From Amycolatopsis regifaucium (GTDB lineage: Bacteria; Actinomycetota; Actinomycetes; Mycobacteriales; Pseudonocardiaceae), in assembly GCF_001613935.1 (NCBI RefSeq), contig NZ_LQCI01000050.1, forward strand, positions 124,001-188,000: DNA of 64,000 nucleotides, given 5' to 3'. The notes under the pieces were generated by a model. It had not been told where the DNA came from. It worked only from the letters and a program-made list of their open reading frames with translations, and did not search any database. The position numbers and the translations under genes are program-made. Positions 43,741 to 52,097 of this stretch are shown here, in pieces (the stretch's first letter is position 1; each line of letters starts with the position of its first letter).

Positions 43741-45384
43741 ATGAGCACACCTACTTTCACCGAACTCGGCCTGCCCAAGACCCTCGTGGACTCGCTCGCC
43801 GAGCAGGGCGTCACCAGCCCGTTCCCGATCCAGGCCGCCACGCTGCCGCATTCGCTGGCCGGGCGCGACGTCCTCGGCCGCGGCCGCACCGGCTCCGGCA
43901 AGACCTACGGCTTCGTGCTGCCCGTCCTCGCCCGGCTCGCCGCCGGCCCGACCCGGCGCCGCCCCGGCCGTCCGCGTGCGCTGGTGCTGGCCCCGACCCG
44001 CGAGCTGGCCACCCAGATCGAAGCTTCGTTCGTTCCACTGGCCAAGCCGCTCGGCCTCAAGGTCACCACCATCTTCGGCGGCGTCAGCCCCAACCCCCAG
44101 ATCACCCGGCTGCGTGACGGCGTCGACATCGTCGTCGCCTGCCCCGGCCGGCTCGCCGACCACATGCGTTCGGGCGAGGTGAAACTCGACAACATCGAGA
44201 TCACCGTGCTGGACGAGGCCGACCACATGGCCGACCTCGGCTTCCTGCCCGACGTCCGGCGCATCATGGCCGAGACCCCGGAGCGTGGCCAGCGGCTGCT
44301 GTTCTCCGCGACCCTCGACGCCGGCGTCGACGTGCTGGTCAAGCGCTTCATGCACGATCCGGTCACGCACAGCGTCGACTCGGCGCAGTCGCCGGTCTCG
44401 ACCATGAAGCACCACGTGCTGCACCTGGAGGAGGTCCACCGGCTGCCGGTGCTGATCGACCTCACCGCGGCGCCGGGTCGCACCCTGGTGTTCACCCGGA
44501 CGAAGCACCGCGCCAAGCAGCTGACGCGCAAGCTCATGGCCTCCGGCGTGCCCGCGGTCGAACTGCACGGCAACCTCGGTCAGACCGCGCGGACGCGGAA
44601 CCTGGAGGCGTTCTCCTCCGGTGCGGCGAAGACACTGGTCGCGACCGACATCGCCGCCCGCGGTATCCACGTCGACGACGTCACGCTGGTCATCCACGCC
44701 GATCCGCCGGTCGAGCACAAGGCGTATCTGCACCGGTCCGGCCGGACGGCGCGGGCCGGGGCGTCCGGCACCGTCGTCACGCTGATGACCGACGCGCAGG
44801 TCGGCGACGTCCGCGACCTCACCCGCAAGGCCGGCATCAAGCCGACCACGACGCAGCTCGGCCCCGGCCATCCGCTGCTGGCCGAACTGGCTCCCGGCGA
44901 GCGTTCGTTCACCGCGTCACCGCGGCGGCCGATCGTGGACACCCGGCCGAAGAAGGTCTCCGCCAGCGGCGAGGCCATCCTCGGCAAGGGCGACGACGAA
45001 GAGGACCGCCCGCCGAGCCGTGGCCGCGGTAACCGCGCGGGCCGTGGCCGTGGCCCGTCCGCCGGTGGTCGGGGCGCTTCCGGTGGCGGACGTCGCAGTG
45101 GTGGCTCCTCGGAGGGCCGCTCGCGCCAGCCTCGGGCGGAGGGTGATCGCCGCGGTGGCGCCCCCGCCGGTCAGGGCCGTCGCGGCGCCGAGACCACCGG
45201 ACGTCGCGAAGGCGCGCCCAAGGGCGGCCAGGCTCGTCGTGGTGCGGCGGAGTCGCAGCCGCGCCGCGGTTCCGGGGCCGCGAAGTCCCAGTCCCGCACC
45301 GGCTCCGGCGGCGCTCCTGCCCGCCGTGGCGGTGCCGCCGCGTTCTCGTCGGGAACCCGCGCCGGAGCCCGCCGCTCTCGCTAG
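43741..45384 (+). CDS. DEAD-box RNA helicase with basic Gly/Arg-rich tail
   Basis: 547 aa. Q motif in FPIQAATLPHSLAGRD, Walker A GRTGSGKTYGFVLP (about 50), motif II VLDEADHMADLGF (DEAD, about 157), motif III SATL, and C-terminal motifs VFTRTKHRAKQLTRKL, ATDIAARGIHVDDV and LHRSGRTARAG. Residues 420-547 are low-complexity Arg/Gly/Ser/Ala with repeated RG. RhlE/CsdA-like role in RNA unwinding and cold adaptation is likely. ATG 43741 has no clear Shine-Dalgarno. Confidence 0.93.
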   Translation: MSTPTFTELGLPKTLVDSLAEQGVTSPFPIQAATLPHSLAGRDVLGRGRTGSGKTYGFVLPVLARLAAGPTRRRPGRPRALVLAPTRELATQIEASFVPLAKPLGLKVTTIFGGVSPNPQITRLRDGVDIVVACPGRLADHMRSGEVKLDNIEITVLDEADHMADLGFLPDVRRIMAETPERGQRLLFSATLDAGVDVLVKRFMHDPVTHSVDSAQSPVSTMKHHVLHLEEVHRLPVLIDLTAAPGRTLVFTRTKHRAKQLTRKLMASGVPAVELHGNLGQTARTRNLEAFSSGAAKTLVATDIAARGIHVDDVTLVIHADPPVEHKAYLHRSGRTARAGASGTVVTLMTDAQVGDVRDLTRKAGIKPTTTQLGPGHPLLAELAPGERSFTASPRRPIVDTRPKKVSASGEAILGKGDDEEDRPPSRGRGNRAGRGRGPSAGGRGASGGGRRSGGSSEGRSRQPRAEGDRRGGAPAGQGRRGAETTGRREGAPKGGQARRGAAESQPRRGSGAAKSQSRTGSGGAPARRGGAAAFSSGTRAGARRSR

Positions 45385-45406
45385 AGCATTTCGCTTCGCC
45401 GTCCGG

Positions 45407-46339
45407 TCAGCGCCGGGCGGCGGAGCGGGCTTCGGCGGCCGCGCGTCGCTCTTCGAACCGCGACGCCTGAGTGTCGAGGGCCTTCAGGAACTGATCGAGT
45501 TCGTCCCTGGCCTTCTCCCCGACCTCGCCGAGCCCTTCCAGCTCGAAGATCTTCCACTGCCGCAGCAGCGGCCAGATCACCTCGTCGTGGTGAATCCTCA
45601 GGTCGTAGATGCCCGCCTTCGCGATGAGCGCGGCCTTCCGCACGAAACTCGGGATCACGGCGCCCGGCATCTGGAACTGGACGACCTCGTCGGTGATCGC
45701 GCGCATCATCGCGTCGGGGGTGAGCTCCAGCGACGCCTGCACCAGATTCCGGTAGAAGACCATGTGCAGGTTCTCGTCCATCGCTACCCGGGAGAGCAGC
45801 TTCTCGCACAGCGGATCCTGCGTGTACCGCCCGGTGTTCCGGTGCGAAATCCGCGTCGCCAGTTCCTGGAAGGACACGTACGCGAAGACGTTCAGCAACG
45901 CCTTGTCGCCGCTGTCGTATCCGGCCTGCATCGTCTGCATCCGGGCCCGCTCCAGCTCGACCGGGTCCACCGCGCGCGTCACCAGCAGGTAGTCGCGGAT
46001 GCAGATGCCGTGCCTGCCCTCCTCCGCGGTCCACCGGTGCACCCACGTGCCCCACGCGCCGTCGCGGCCGAAGGCCCGCTCGATCTCGCGGTGGTAGCTC
46101 GGCAGGTTGTCCTCGGTGAGGAGGTTGACCTCCAACGACGTCCGCGCGATCGGCGACACCCGCGACTGCTCGGGATCCCACGGCTCGCCGCCCAGTTCGG
46201 CGAAGTTCTTCCCCTCGCTCCACGGCACGTACTCGTGCGGCATCCACTCCTTGGCGACCGAGAGATGCCGGTTGAGGTTCTCCTCGACCGTTCCCTCCAG
46301 CTCGAGCATCAGCCGGGTGCTTTCGGGGACCGTGGTCAT
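45407..46339 (-). CDS. Acyl-[ACP] desaturase (DesA-like, ferritin-like diiron)
   Basis: 310 aa. Two diiron motifs, EEGRHG (about 104-109, in RWTAEEGRHGICIRDYLL) and DENLHM (about 186-191), fit soluble acyl-ACP desaturases (FA_desaturase_2). It would introduce a double bond into acyl-ACP using O2 and ferredoxin. Actinobacterial DesA proteins act in unsaturated or mycolic-type lipid formation. Starts MTTVPESTRLMLELEG with AGGAAGG upstream. Controlled by the large palindrome at 46368, presumably a lipid-responsive repressor site. Confidence 0.87.
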   Translation of the reverse strand: MTTVPESTRLMLELEGTVEENLNRHLSVAKEWMPHEYVPWSEGKNFAELGGEPWDPEQSRVSPIARTSLEVNLLTEDNLPSYHREIERAFGRDGAWGTWVHRWTAEEGRHGICIRDYLLVTRAVDPVELERARMQTMQAGYDSGDKALLNVFAYVSFQELATRISHRNTGRYTQDPLCEKLLSRVAMDENLHMVFYRNLVQASLELTPDAMMRAITDEVVQFQMPGAVIPSFVRKAALIAKAGIYDLRIHHDEVIWPLLRQWKIFELEGLGEVGEKARDELDQFLKALDTQASRFEERRAAAEARSAARR

Positions 46340-46367
46340 GCGTTCGTCCTTCCTGGGTACGGAAAAC

Positions 46368-46408
46368 GCCTACCTACGACACCGTAACTTACGGTCTCGT
46401 AGGTAGGC
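46368..46408. promoter_or_regulatory. 41-nt nested palindromic operator upstream of the desaturase
   Basis: GCCTACCTACGA-c-ACCGTAA-c-TTACGGT-c-TCGTAGGTAGGC, symmetrical around C46388 apart from the C80/C96 pair. Outer arms are 12 bp and inner arms 7 bp. It lies 28 nt upstream of the desaturase start and 27 nt from the stop of the ABC permease. The double nesting fits two repressor dimers (TetR-type) on overlapping faces. Confidence 0.8.
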
Positions 46409-46434
46409 CACCGACGGAAGGTGAACGCTCAGGC

Positions 46435-47328
46435 CTAGAGCGAAGCGGTCAGCCCTCGCGCGCGCAGGACCGACCGCTCCAGCGGCCGGAACACGATCAG
46501 TTCGATGCCGACGCCGACCAGGAGGATCAGGAAGATCGCCGAGATCACGGCCTCCATGCTGTTGAACGACGAGCCCTCGTTCAGATACGCGCCGAGCCCC
46601 TTGCCGAGCGCCGGCGACAGCGCGATCAGTTCGGCGGCCATCAGCGAACGCCACGAAAACGCCCAGCCCTGCTTGAGCCCGGCCAGGAAGCCCGGCAGCG
46701 CGGCGGGCAGCAGGATGTGCCTGGCGGAGGAGAGCCTGCCCGCTCCCATCACCTGGCCGACCCGCGGCAGGATCGGCGGGATCTGGTCGATGCCCGCGAC
46801 GAGGCCGTTCGCGATCGAGGGCACCGAGCCCAGCAGGACGACGAAGTAGATCGAGGCGTCGTTCAGCCCGAACCACAGGATCGCCGCCGGCACCCAGGCC
46901 ACCGACGGAAGGCTTTGCAGTCCGGTCAGGAACGGCCCGACGGCCGAACGGACCAGCCGGACCTTCGCCACCAGGAGGCCGAGCGGCGTCCCGATGAGCA
47001 CGCCGATCAGGAATCCCAGCGCGGCCCGGTGCACCGACGTCCAGACGAATTCGAAGATCTCCCCGTCGGTGGTGATGCCGGCGAGTTCGTCCCAGACCGC
47101 GAGCGGCGCGGGCAGCATCGACTCCGGCCAGAACGCGGCGGCCCACAGGGCCTGCCACAGCGCGATCAGCAAGATCAGGAAGACCACGGGCGGCACGAAG
47201 CCGCGCAGGAACCGCTTCCCCCGGCTTTCCCGGCGTTCCCCGGCGGGGGTGTCGAGCGAGTCGAGCCCCGCGCCGACGGCCTCGTCCGCCTCCTCCGCCG
47301 CGAGTTCGGGGCGGTCAAGCCGCGGCAT
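46435..47328 (-). CDS. ABC transporter permease, SsuC/TauC-like
   Basis: 297 aa, six or so membrane segments after an acidic 35-residue N-terminus (first TM VPPVVFLILLIALWQALW). BPD-type permease domain with the EAA-like loop AELIALSPALGKGLGAYL and GAGRLSSARHILLPAALPGF. Family imports aliphatic sulfonates, taurine, nitrate or related anions. The 3' end of the ATPase gene overlaps its start by 14 nt. Confidence 0.88.
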   Translation of the reverse strand: MPRLDRPELAAEEADEAVGAGLDSLDTPAGERRESRGKRFLRGFVPPVVFLILLIALWQALWAAAFWPESMLPAPLAVWDELAGITTDGEIFEFVWTSVHRAALGFLIGVLIGTPLGLLVAKVRLVRSAVGPFLTGLQSLPSVAWVPAAILWFGLNDASIYFVVLLGSVPSIANGLVAGIDQIPPILPRVGQVMGAGRLSSARHILLPAALPGFLAGLKQGWAFSWRSLMAAELIALSPALGKGLGAYLNEGSSFNSMEAVISAIFLILLVGVGIELIVFRPLERSVLRARGLTASL

Positions 47329-48097
47329 GGGTACTGATCACCTCCCGGAGGTGACCGGTGATCTCCAGCGTCAGCTCTTCGGCGTCGGAGGCCTGGACGT
47401 CGCGCCATTCGCGCACCACACGGCCCGGCCGTGAGGAGAGCAGCACGACACGCTGACCGAGCCGGACGGCCTCGCGGACGTCGTGGGTCACGAACAGCAC
47501 CGACGTGCCGGTGCTGCGGTAGACCCGCAGCAGTTCACCCTGGAGGACGTCGCGGGTGATGGCGTCGAGCGCGGCGAACGGCTCGTCCATCAGCAGCAGC
47601 GACTGGTCCGGGTCACCGCCGACGCGCAGGGTCGCCGCCAGCGCCCTGGCGAGCGCGACCCGCTGGCGCATCCCGCCGGACAGCTCGTGCGGCCGCTTGT
47701 CGCCCGCGCCGCCGAGGCGGACGAGGTCGAGCAGCTCGGCCGCCTTCGCGCGGCGCTCGGTCCGGCCGAACCCGGCCAGCCGCAGCGGGAGTTCCACGTT
47801 GCGGGCGGCGGTCAGCCACGGCATCAGCGCGGCCTCCTGGAACATCACCGCGGGACGGGAGGTCTCGAGGGTGATCGTGCCGGAAGTCGGCTGATCGAGG
47901 CCCGCGACCAGGTTCAGCAGGGTGCTCTTGCCGCAGCCGGAAGCGCCCAGCAGGCAGACGAACTCGCCGGGGGCGACGGCCAGATCCATCCCGTCGAGGG
48001 CCACGACGGCCCGGCCGGTGGGACCGAACGCCTTCCGGACACCGTCAAGGCGCACGGCGACGCCGGTGGACAGGCCGGGCTCCAAGGTGGTCGTCAT
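47315..48097 (-). CDS. ABC transporter ATPase, SsuB/TauB-like
   Basis: 260 aa. Walker A LLGASGCGKSTLLNLVAGLD (about 52), signature LSGGMRQRVALARALA (about 145), Walker B SLLLMDEPFAALDAITRDVL, switch FVTHDVREAVRLGQRVVLLS. The sequence type matches the sulfonate/taurine/nitrate importers. Energises the permease at 46435. Confidence 0.9.
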   Translation of the reverse strand: MTTTLEPGLSTGVAVRLDGVRKAFGPTGRAVVALDGMDLAVAPGEFVCLLGASGCGKSTLLNLVAGLDQPTSGTITLETSRPAVMFQEAALMPWLTAARNVELPLRLAGFGRTERRAKAAELLDLVRLGGAGDKRPHELSGGMRQRVALARALAATLRVGGDPDQSLLLMDEPFAALDAITRDVLQGELLRVYRSTGTSVLFVTHDVREAVRLGQRVVLLSSRPGRVVREWRDVQASDAEELTLEITGHLREVISTHAAA

Positions 48098-48113
48098 CGC
48101 TGATCCCCTTCGG

Positions 48114-49175
48114 TCACTTCGTCAGCCCGGGCGCGTTCACGCCCGGCTTGCCCTGCTGGGAGAGCACTGCGTTGAGCGGGCCGAAATCGGCGAACCCCTT
48201 GAGGTCCACCGCGGACTTCACCACGCCGGCGGTCACCGAGTCCTGCGCGAGCTGGCTGAAGGTCGACGCGACCGGGTCGATGCCGAGCTCGATGCCCGAG
48301 AACGCGCGGTCGAGAACCGCCTCGCTCAGTGTGCTGCCCGCCAGGGCTTTGAGTTCTCCATTGACCACCGTCTTCGCCTCGGCGGGGTTGGTCTTCGCCC
48401 ATTCGATGGCGGCGAGTTCACCCTTGAGGATGGCGGTGACGGTCTCCGGGTGCTGCTGCAGGAACTCGCTGCGGACGATCACGACCGTGGTCGGGAACTT
48501 GCCTTCCGGCCACAGGTTCTTCTCGTCCACCAGTACTTTCGCGCCGGCGTCCAGCACCAGTCGCGACGACCACGGCTCCGGCAGCCAGCCGCCGTCGAGT
48601 TCGCCCTTCTTGAACGCGTCGAACGTCTTCGGGTTGTCGAGGTTGGTGACCTTGACGTCGGCCAGCTTCTTCTCGGCGACGAACTTCTTCAGCGCGACGT
48701 CCTGGGTGTTCGCCAGCGACGGCGTCGCGATGTTCTTGCCGGACAGCTGCTCCGGCGTGGTGATCTCGGGCTTCACCACCAGCTGCGCGCCGCCGGTGAC
48801 CGCACCGGAGACGAGCTGGATGGCGCCCTTGGACTTGGTGAAGGCGTTGATCGCCGGGCCGGAGCCGATGAAGGCGATGTCGAGCGAGTTGCCGAGCAGC
48901 GCGTTGACCTCTTCGGGTCCGGCGTTGAAGGTTTGGGGCGTGAGCTTCGTCGAGCCCAGTTCCTTGGCGAAGAACTCCTTCTTCACCCCGATCAGCGCGG
49001 GCGCGTGCGTCACGTTGGGGAAGTACCCGACCCGCACTTCGGACGCGGCGCCCTGGCTCTTCTGCTCGGCGGGGGTGGAGCCGCTGTCGGCGCGCGAACA
49101 CCCCGCGATCCCGCCGGCCAAGGTCAGTGCGGCGAAGGCCGCGGCCAGCAAACGGGCTCTGTGGTGGGTGCGCAC
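48114..49175 (-). CDS. ABC transporter substrate-binding lipoprotein, SsuA/TauA-like
   Basis: 353 aa. Lipoprotein signal with lipobox I-A-G-C (FAALTLAGGIAGCSRADSG), then the SsuA-type fold: VRVGYFPNVTHAPALIGVKK, NAGPEEVNALLGNSLDIAFI and GELDGGWLPEPWSSRLVLD. Captures an anionic substrate outside the membrane for the SsuBC-like pair. GTG 49175 is chosen; ATG 49232, in frame, would add 19 residues to the n-region. The family cannot be narrowed to sulfonate, taurine or nitrate here. Confidence 0.88.
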   Translation of the reverse strand: MRTHHRARLLAAAFAALTLAGGIAGCSRADSGSTPAEQKSQGAASEVRVGYFPNVTHAPALIGVKKEFFAKELGSTKLTPQTFNAGPEEVNALLGNSLDIAFIGSGPAINAFTKSKGAIQLVSGAVTGGAQLVVKPEITTPEQLSGKNIATPSLANTQDVALKKFVAEKKLADVKVTNLDNPKTFDAFKKGELDGGWLPEPWSSRLVLDAGAKVLVDEKNLWPEGKFPTTVVIVRSEFLQQHPETVTAILKGELAAIEWAKTNPAEAKTVVNGELKALAGSTLSEAVLDRAFSGIELGIDPVASTFSQLAQDSVTAGVVKSAVDLKGFADFGPLNAVLSQQGKPGVNAPGLTK

Positions 49176-49394
49176 GGAAGGTCGCCTTTCGGAGGGTACG
49201 ACGCTGCTCGGGTGGTGGCGCGAGAGTCGCATGTTCACCCACCCGCCTGCATCGCCATCCGAATGACGGGAAAGATCCTGAGAAACCTTGACACCAGGCG
49301 GAACTGCTGTTCCACATTCCAGGACACCGGGAGCATCCGCCCGGTGTAACGGTCCGGGCCGAACGGGCGAATCACGCTTAGTGGTGACGACTGC

Positions 49395-50945
49395 ATGGTG
49401 AATCACCGTCGGACCGTCGCGATGGCGGGCGTGCTGACCGCCGGCCTCGGGCTGGGCGTGCTCGCGATGACCCTCAAGATCGCCGACGGTACGCACACCG
49501 TGCTGGACACCACCTTGTCGACGACGACCGGATTCCTCTTCCTGCTCGCCGGCGCCGTCGCGCATGTGCGACGGCCCTCGAACCCCACCGGTCTCCTCAT
49601 CGCGCTGGCCGGGCTCGCGTTGTTCGCCGAGGACCTGCAATTCGCCGAAGACGCCGTCACGCACACCGTCGGTCTCGCGCTGTCCGCCGCGTCCAGCCCG
49701 GTGATCGCGCATCTGGTGCTCGTCTTTCCCCACGGAAAACTCCGGTCCCGCGGGGAGCGCGCGCTCGTCTTTTCCGCCTACGGCGTGGTCTTCGGCTCGG
49801 CGGTACTCGGTCTGCTGGTCAACGACGATCCGCTGAACCTCGCCGCGGTCGCGGCCTCCCCCGAGGCGGAACAGCTGGTCAAACGGCTGCTGGAACTCGT
49901 CGGCGCGCTGATCGGCGGCGGTGTCGTCGTGGTGCTGGTCTACCGCTGGCTCGCCGGGCGGCTGCCGCAGCGGCGCCTGCTGTCCCCCGTCGTCGCCATC
50001 GCCGTGATCGGCGCGGTGAGCACGACGGTCGGCAGTGCGCTCGGCTCCGGGCATCCGGTCTCCGAACCGCTGCTCGACGTCTACCGCGTCTCGTTCTGCC
50101 TGTGGCCGTTGGCGTTCCTGATCGGGGTGCTGCGGGCGCGAGTCGGCAACGCGGAAATGATCCGGCTCCTGCTGGAACGCGACGGCTCCGGGCTGGCCGC
50201 GCTGGTGCAGGACGACGAGGTGTGGAAGGACACCCGGTCGATCGACGCGCTCAACGCCGCGGCCGGGCTGGTGCTGGACAACCAGCGGCTCGCCGCGGAA
50301 CTGGAGGAGCGGCTCGTCGAGGTCCATGCCTCGCGGGCACGCATCGTGGCCGCCGCCGACGACGAGCGGAGACGGGTCGAACGGGACCTGCACGACGGCG
50401 CGCAGCAGCGGCTGGTGAGTGTCGTGCTGCTGCTGAGAATGGCGGAACGGCGCCTTGGCGACGAACTGACCCCCGCCGTCGAGAAGCTGCTGCGGAACAC
50501 CATCGACGAACTGCAGGCCACCGTCACCGAACTGCGCGAACTCGCGCGCGGGCTGCATCCCGCGATCCTCACCGAGGCCGGGCTGATCCCCGCCGTCCGA
50601 TCGCTGCTGGACCGGATCCCGCTCGCGGTCGACCTCGCCGGGGCGGACGTGCCCCGGCTGAGCGGCGCCGTCGAGGCGACGGCGTACTTCGTCGTCTCCG
50701 AAGCGGTCACCAACGCGCTGAAGCACGCGCAGGCCGGGGAGGTCCGGGTGCGGATCGGCGTCGAGGAGGACCGCCTGCGGGTGGAGGTCCACGACGACGG
50801 CACCGGCGCGGCCGACATCGGCGGCGGCTCCGGGCTGCATGGTCTCCGCGACCGCGTCCGCGCGCTCGGCGGCGAACTCACCATCGTCGGCGAGCCCGGT
50901 TCCGGCAGCACGGTGTCGGCCGTGATCCCGCTGAACGGCTCCTGA
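49395..50945 (+). CDS. Orphan sensor histidine kinase (NarL/DesK-type, HisKA_3)
   Basis: 516 aa. N-terminal membrane region of about seven segments (residues 8-240), a short coiled coil (EELEERLVEVHASRARIVAA), then the dimerisation domain with the phospho-acceptor His in RRVERDLHDGAQQRLVSVV (about 334), and HATPase with N-box VVSEAVTNALKHAQAGEVRV (about 435) and G-box GGGSGLHGLRDRVRALGG. No response regulator adjoins; the next genes are folP-like on the other strand. Signal unknown. Confidence 0.9.
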   Translation: MVNHRRTVAMAGVLTAGLGLGVLAMTLKIADGTHTVLDTTLSTTTGFLFLLAGAVAHVRRPSNPTGLLIALAGLALFAEDLQFAEDAVTHTVGLALSAASSPVIAHLVLVFPHGKLRSRGERALVFSAYGVVFGSAVLGLLVNDDPLNLAAVAASPEAEQLVKRLLELVGALIGGGVVVVLVYRWLAGRLPQRRLLSPVVAIAVIGAVSTTVGSALGSGHPVSEPLLDVYRVSFCLWPLAFLIGVLRARVGNAEMIRLLLERDGSGLAALVQDDEVWKDTRSIDALNAAAGLVLDNQRLAAELEERLVEVHASRARIVAAADDERRRVERDLHDGAQQRLVSVVLLLRMAERRLGDELTPAVEKLLRNTIDELQATVTELRELARGLHPAILTEAGLIPAVRSLLDRIPLAVDLAGADVPRLSGAVEATAYFVVSEAVTNALKHAQAGEVRVRIGVEEDRLRVEVHDDGTGAADIGGGSGLHGLRDRVRALGGELTIVGEPGSGSTVSAVIPLNGS

Positions 50946-50950
50946 CCCAC

Positions 50951-51018
50951 CCGCGTTTCGTCCTCTGAATGCGGTAGTTGCACACGCAAGTACCGCATTC
51001 AGAGGACGAAACGCGGGG
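50951..51018. repeat. Family C palindrome, copy C4
   Basis: Perfect 27-bp arms (left begins CCCGCGTTTCGTCCTCTGAA) and 14-nt loop, between convergent histidine-kinase and folP-like genes, 5 nt after one stop and 14 nt before the other. Confidence 0.97.
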
Positions 51019-51032
51019 AGACCGGGGCGGGG

Positions 51033-51899
51033 TCAGGCCAGGCCGCGGATCGCGCGGGCGGGTGGTCGCACCCCCTGGATCGACGCGATCATCTCCAGCA
51101 CTTGGCGGGTGCGCTTCACCTCATGCACCCGGAACACCTTCGCCCCCTCGGCCACCGCCCAGGCCGTCGCGGCGAGGGTCCCGTCGACCCGCTCCGCGAG
51201 TTCCACGCCGAGCGTCTCCCCTACGAAGTCCTTATTGGACAGTGCCATCAGCACCGGCCAGCCGGTGTCGGCCAGTTCCCGTGCGTGCCGCAGCAGCGCG
51301 AGACTGTGCCACGTGTTCTTGCCGAAGTCGTGGGTCGGGTCGATCAGCACGCCCTCGCGCGGGACACCGAGCGCGACGACCGCTTCGGCGCGCGCCGCGG
51401 TCTCCGCGACGACGTCCGCGACGACGTCCGGGTAGCGCACCCGGAACGGACGGGTACGCGGGACGGCGTTGCCGGTGTGCGAGCAGACGTAGCCGGTGCC
51501 GAACTCCGCCGCCACCTCGGCCAGCCGCGGATCGGCGCCCGCCCAGGTGTCGTTGATCAGGTCCGCGCCCGCCTCGGCCGAGCGCCTGCCCACCTCGTGC
51601 CGCCAGGTGTCGACGCTGATCACCAAGTCCGGATGCAGTTCCCGGATCCGCTCGACGAACGGGACCACCCGTCGGATCTCTTCCTCGACGTCCACCTCCG
51701 CACCGGGGCCCGCCTTCACACCGCCGATGTCGACGATGTCCGCCCCCTCTTCCACCGCCCGCGCGACGGCGGCGAGCGCGTCCGGGTCGGCGAAGGTCGC
51801 TCCCTTGTCGTAGAAGGAATCCGGGGTGCGGTTGACGATCGCCATGACCAGGGCCCGATCCCTGACGACGCGGCGCCCGCGGAAGGTCAGCTCGTTCAC
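51033..51899 (-). CDS. folP2: Dihydropteroate synthase homologue, FolP2-like
   Basis: 288-aa TIM barrel of the pterin-binding family: VMAIVNRTPDSFYDKGATFA at the N-terminus and VISVDTWRHEVGRRSAEAGA (about 95). The strand-2 segment reads DIGGVKAGPGAEV instead of the canonical DIGGESTRPG-like sequence, as in mycobacterial FolP2, which lacks proven DHPS activity. So its role in folate synthesis is doubtful. GTG 51899 start. Stop faces palindrome C4. Confidence 0.82.
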   Translation of the reverse strand: MNELTFRGRRVVRDRALVMAIVNRTPDSFYDKGATFADPDALAAVARAVEEGADIVDIGGVKAGPGAEVDVEEEIRRVVPFVERIRELHPDLVISVDTWRHEVGRRSAEAGADLINDTWAGADPRLAEVAAEFGTGYVCSHTGNAVPRTRPFRVRYPDVVADVVAETAARAEAVVALGVPREGVLIDPTHDFGKNTWHSLALLRHARELADTGWPVLMALSNKDFVGETLGVELAERVDGTLAATAWAVAEGAKVFRVHEVKRTRQVLEMIASIQGVRPPARAIRGLA

Positions 51900-51975
51900 C
51901 CCTCGATCGTAGGCGAGAGCACCGGCGGGTGCCGCCCACCGGGACGGTCCCGGACACCGGGAGCGGCCATTCGAG

Positions 51976-52044
51976 TGGTGTATCTGATATATGACACCAG
52001 AGATCAGACCTCTCTTGACTTGCCGTCGAGGCGGCGAGTAGGTG
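51976..52044 (+). promoter_or_regulatory. Promoter and possible operator of the GH105 gene
   Basis: TGGTGT (51976-51981) and ACACCA (51994-51999) are perfect arms around ATCTGATATATG, a spacing suited to a dimeric repressor such as a GntR or LacI protein. TTGACT (52015-52020), an 18-nt spacer and TAGGTG (52039-52044) form a fair promoter. The leader to 52098 is about 47 nt. Confidence 0.45.
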
Positions 52045-52097
52045 TTGTCGCACAAGGAAAGTTCCGCCCGGTGTCCCCGGCGCAGGAAGGGCCACGA

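Noticed and set aside
48114-50840. 908-codon minus-strand frame continuing upstream of the SsuA-like gene
   Set aside because: Upstream of 49232 the translation is antisense to the histidine kinase and low-complexity; the lipoprotein signal places the start at 49175 or 49232.
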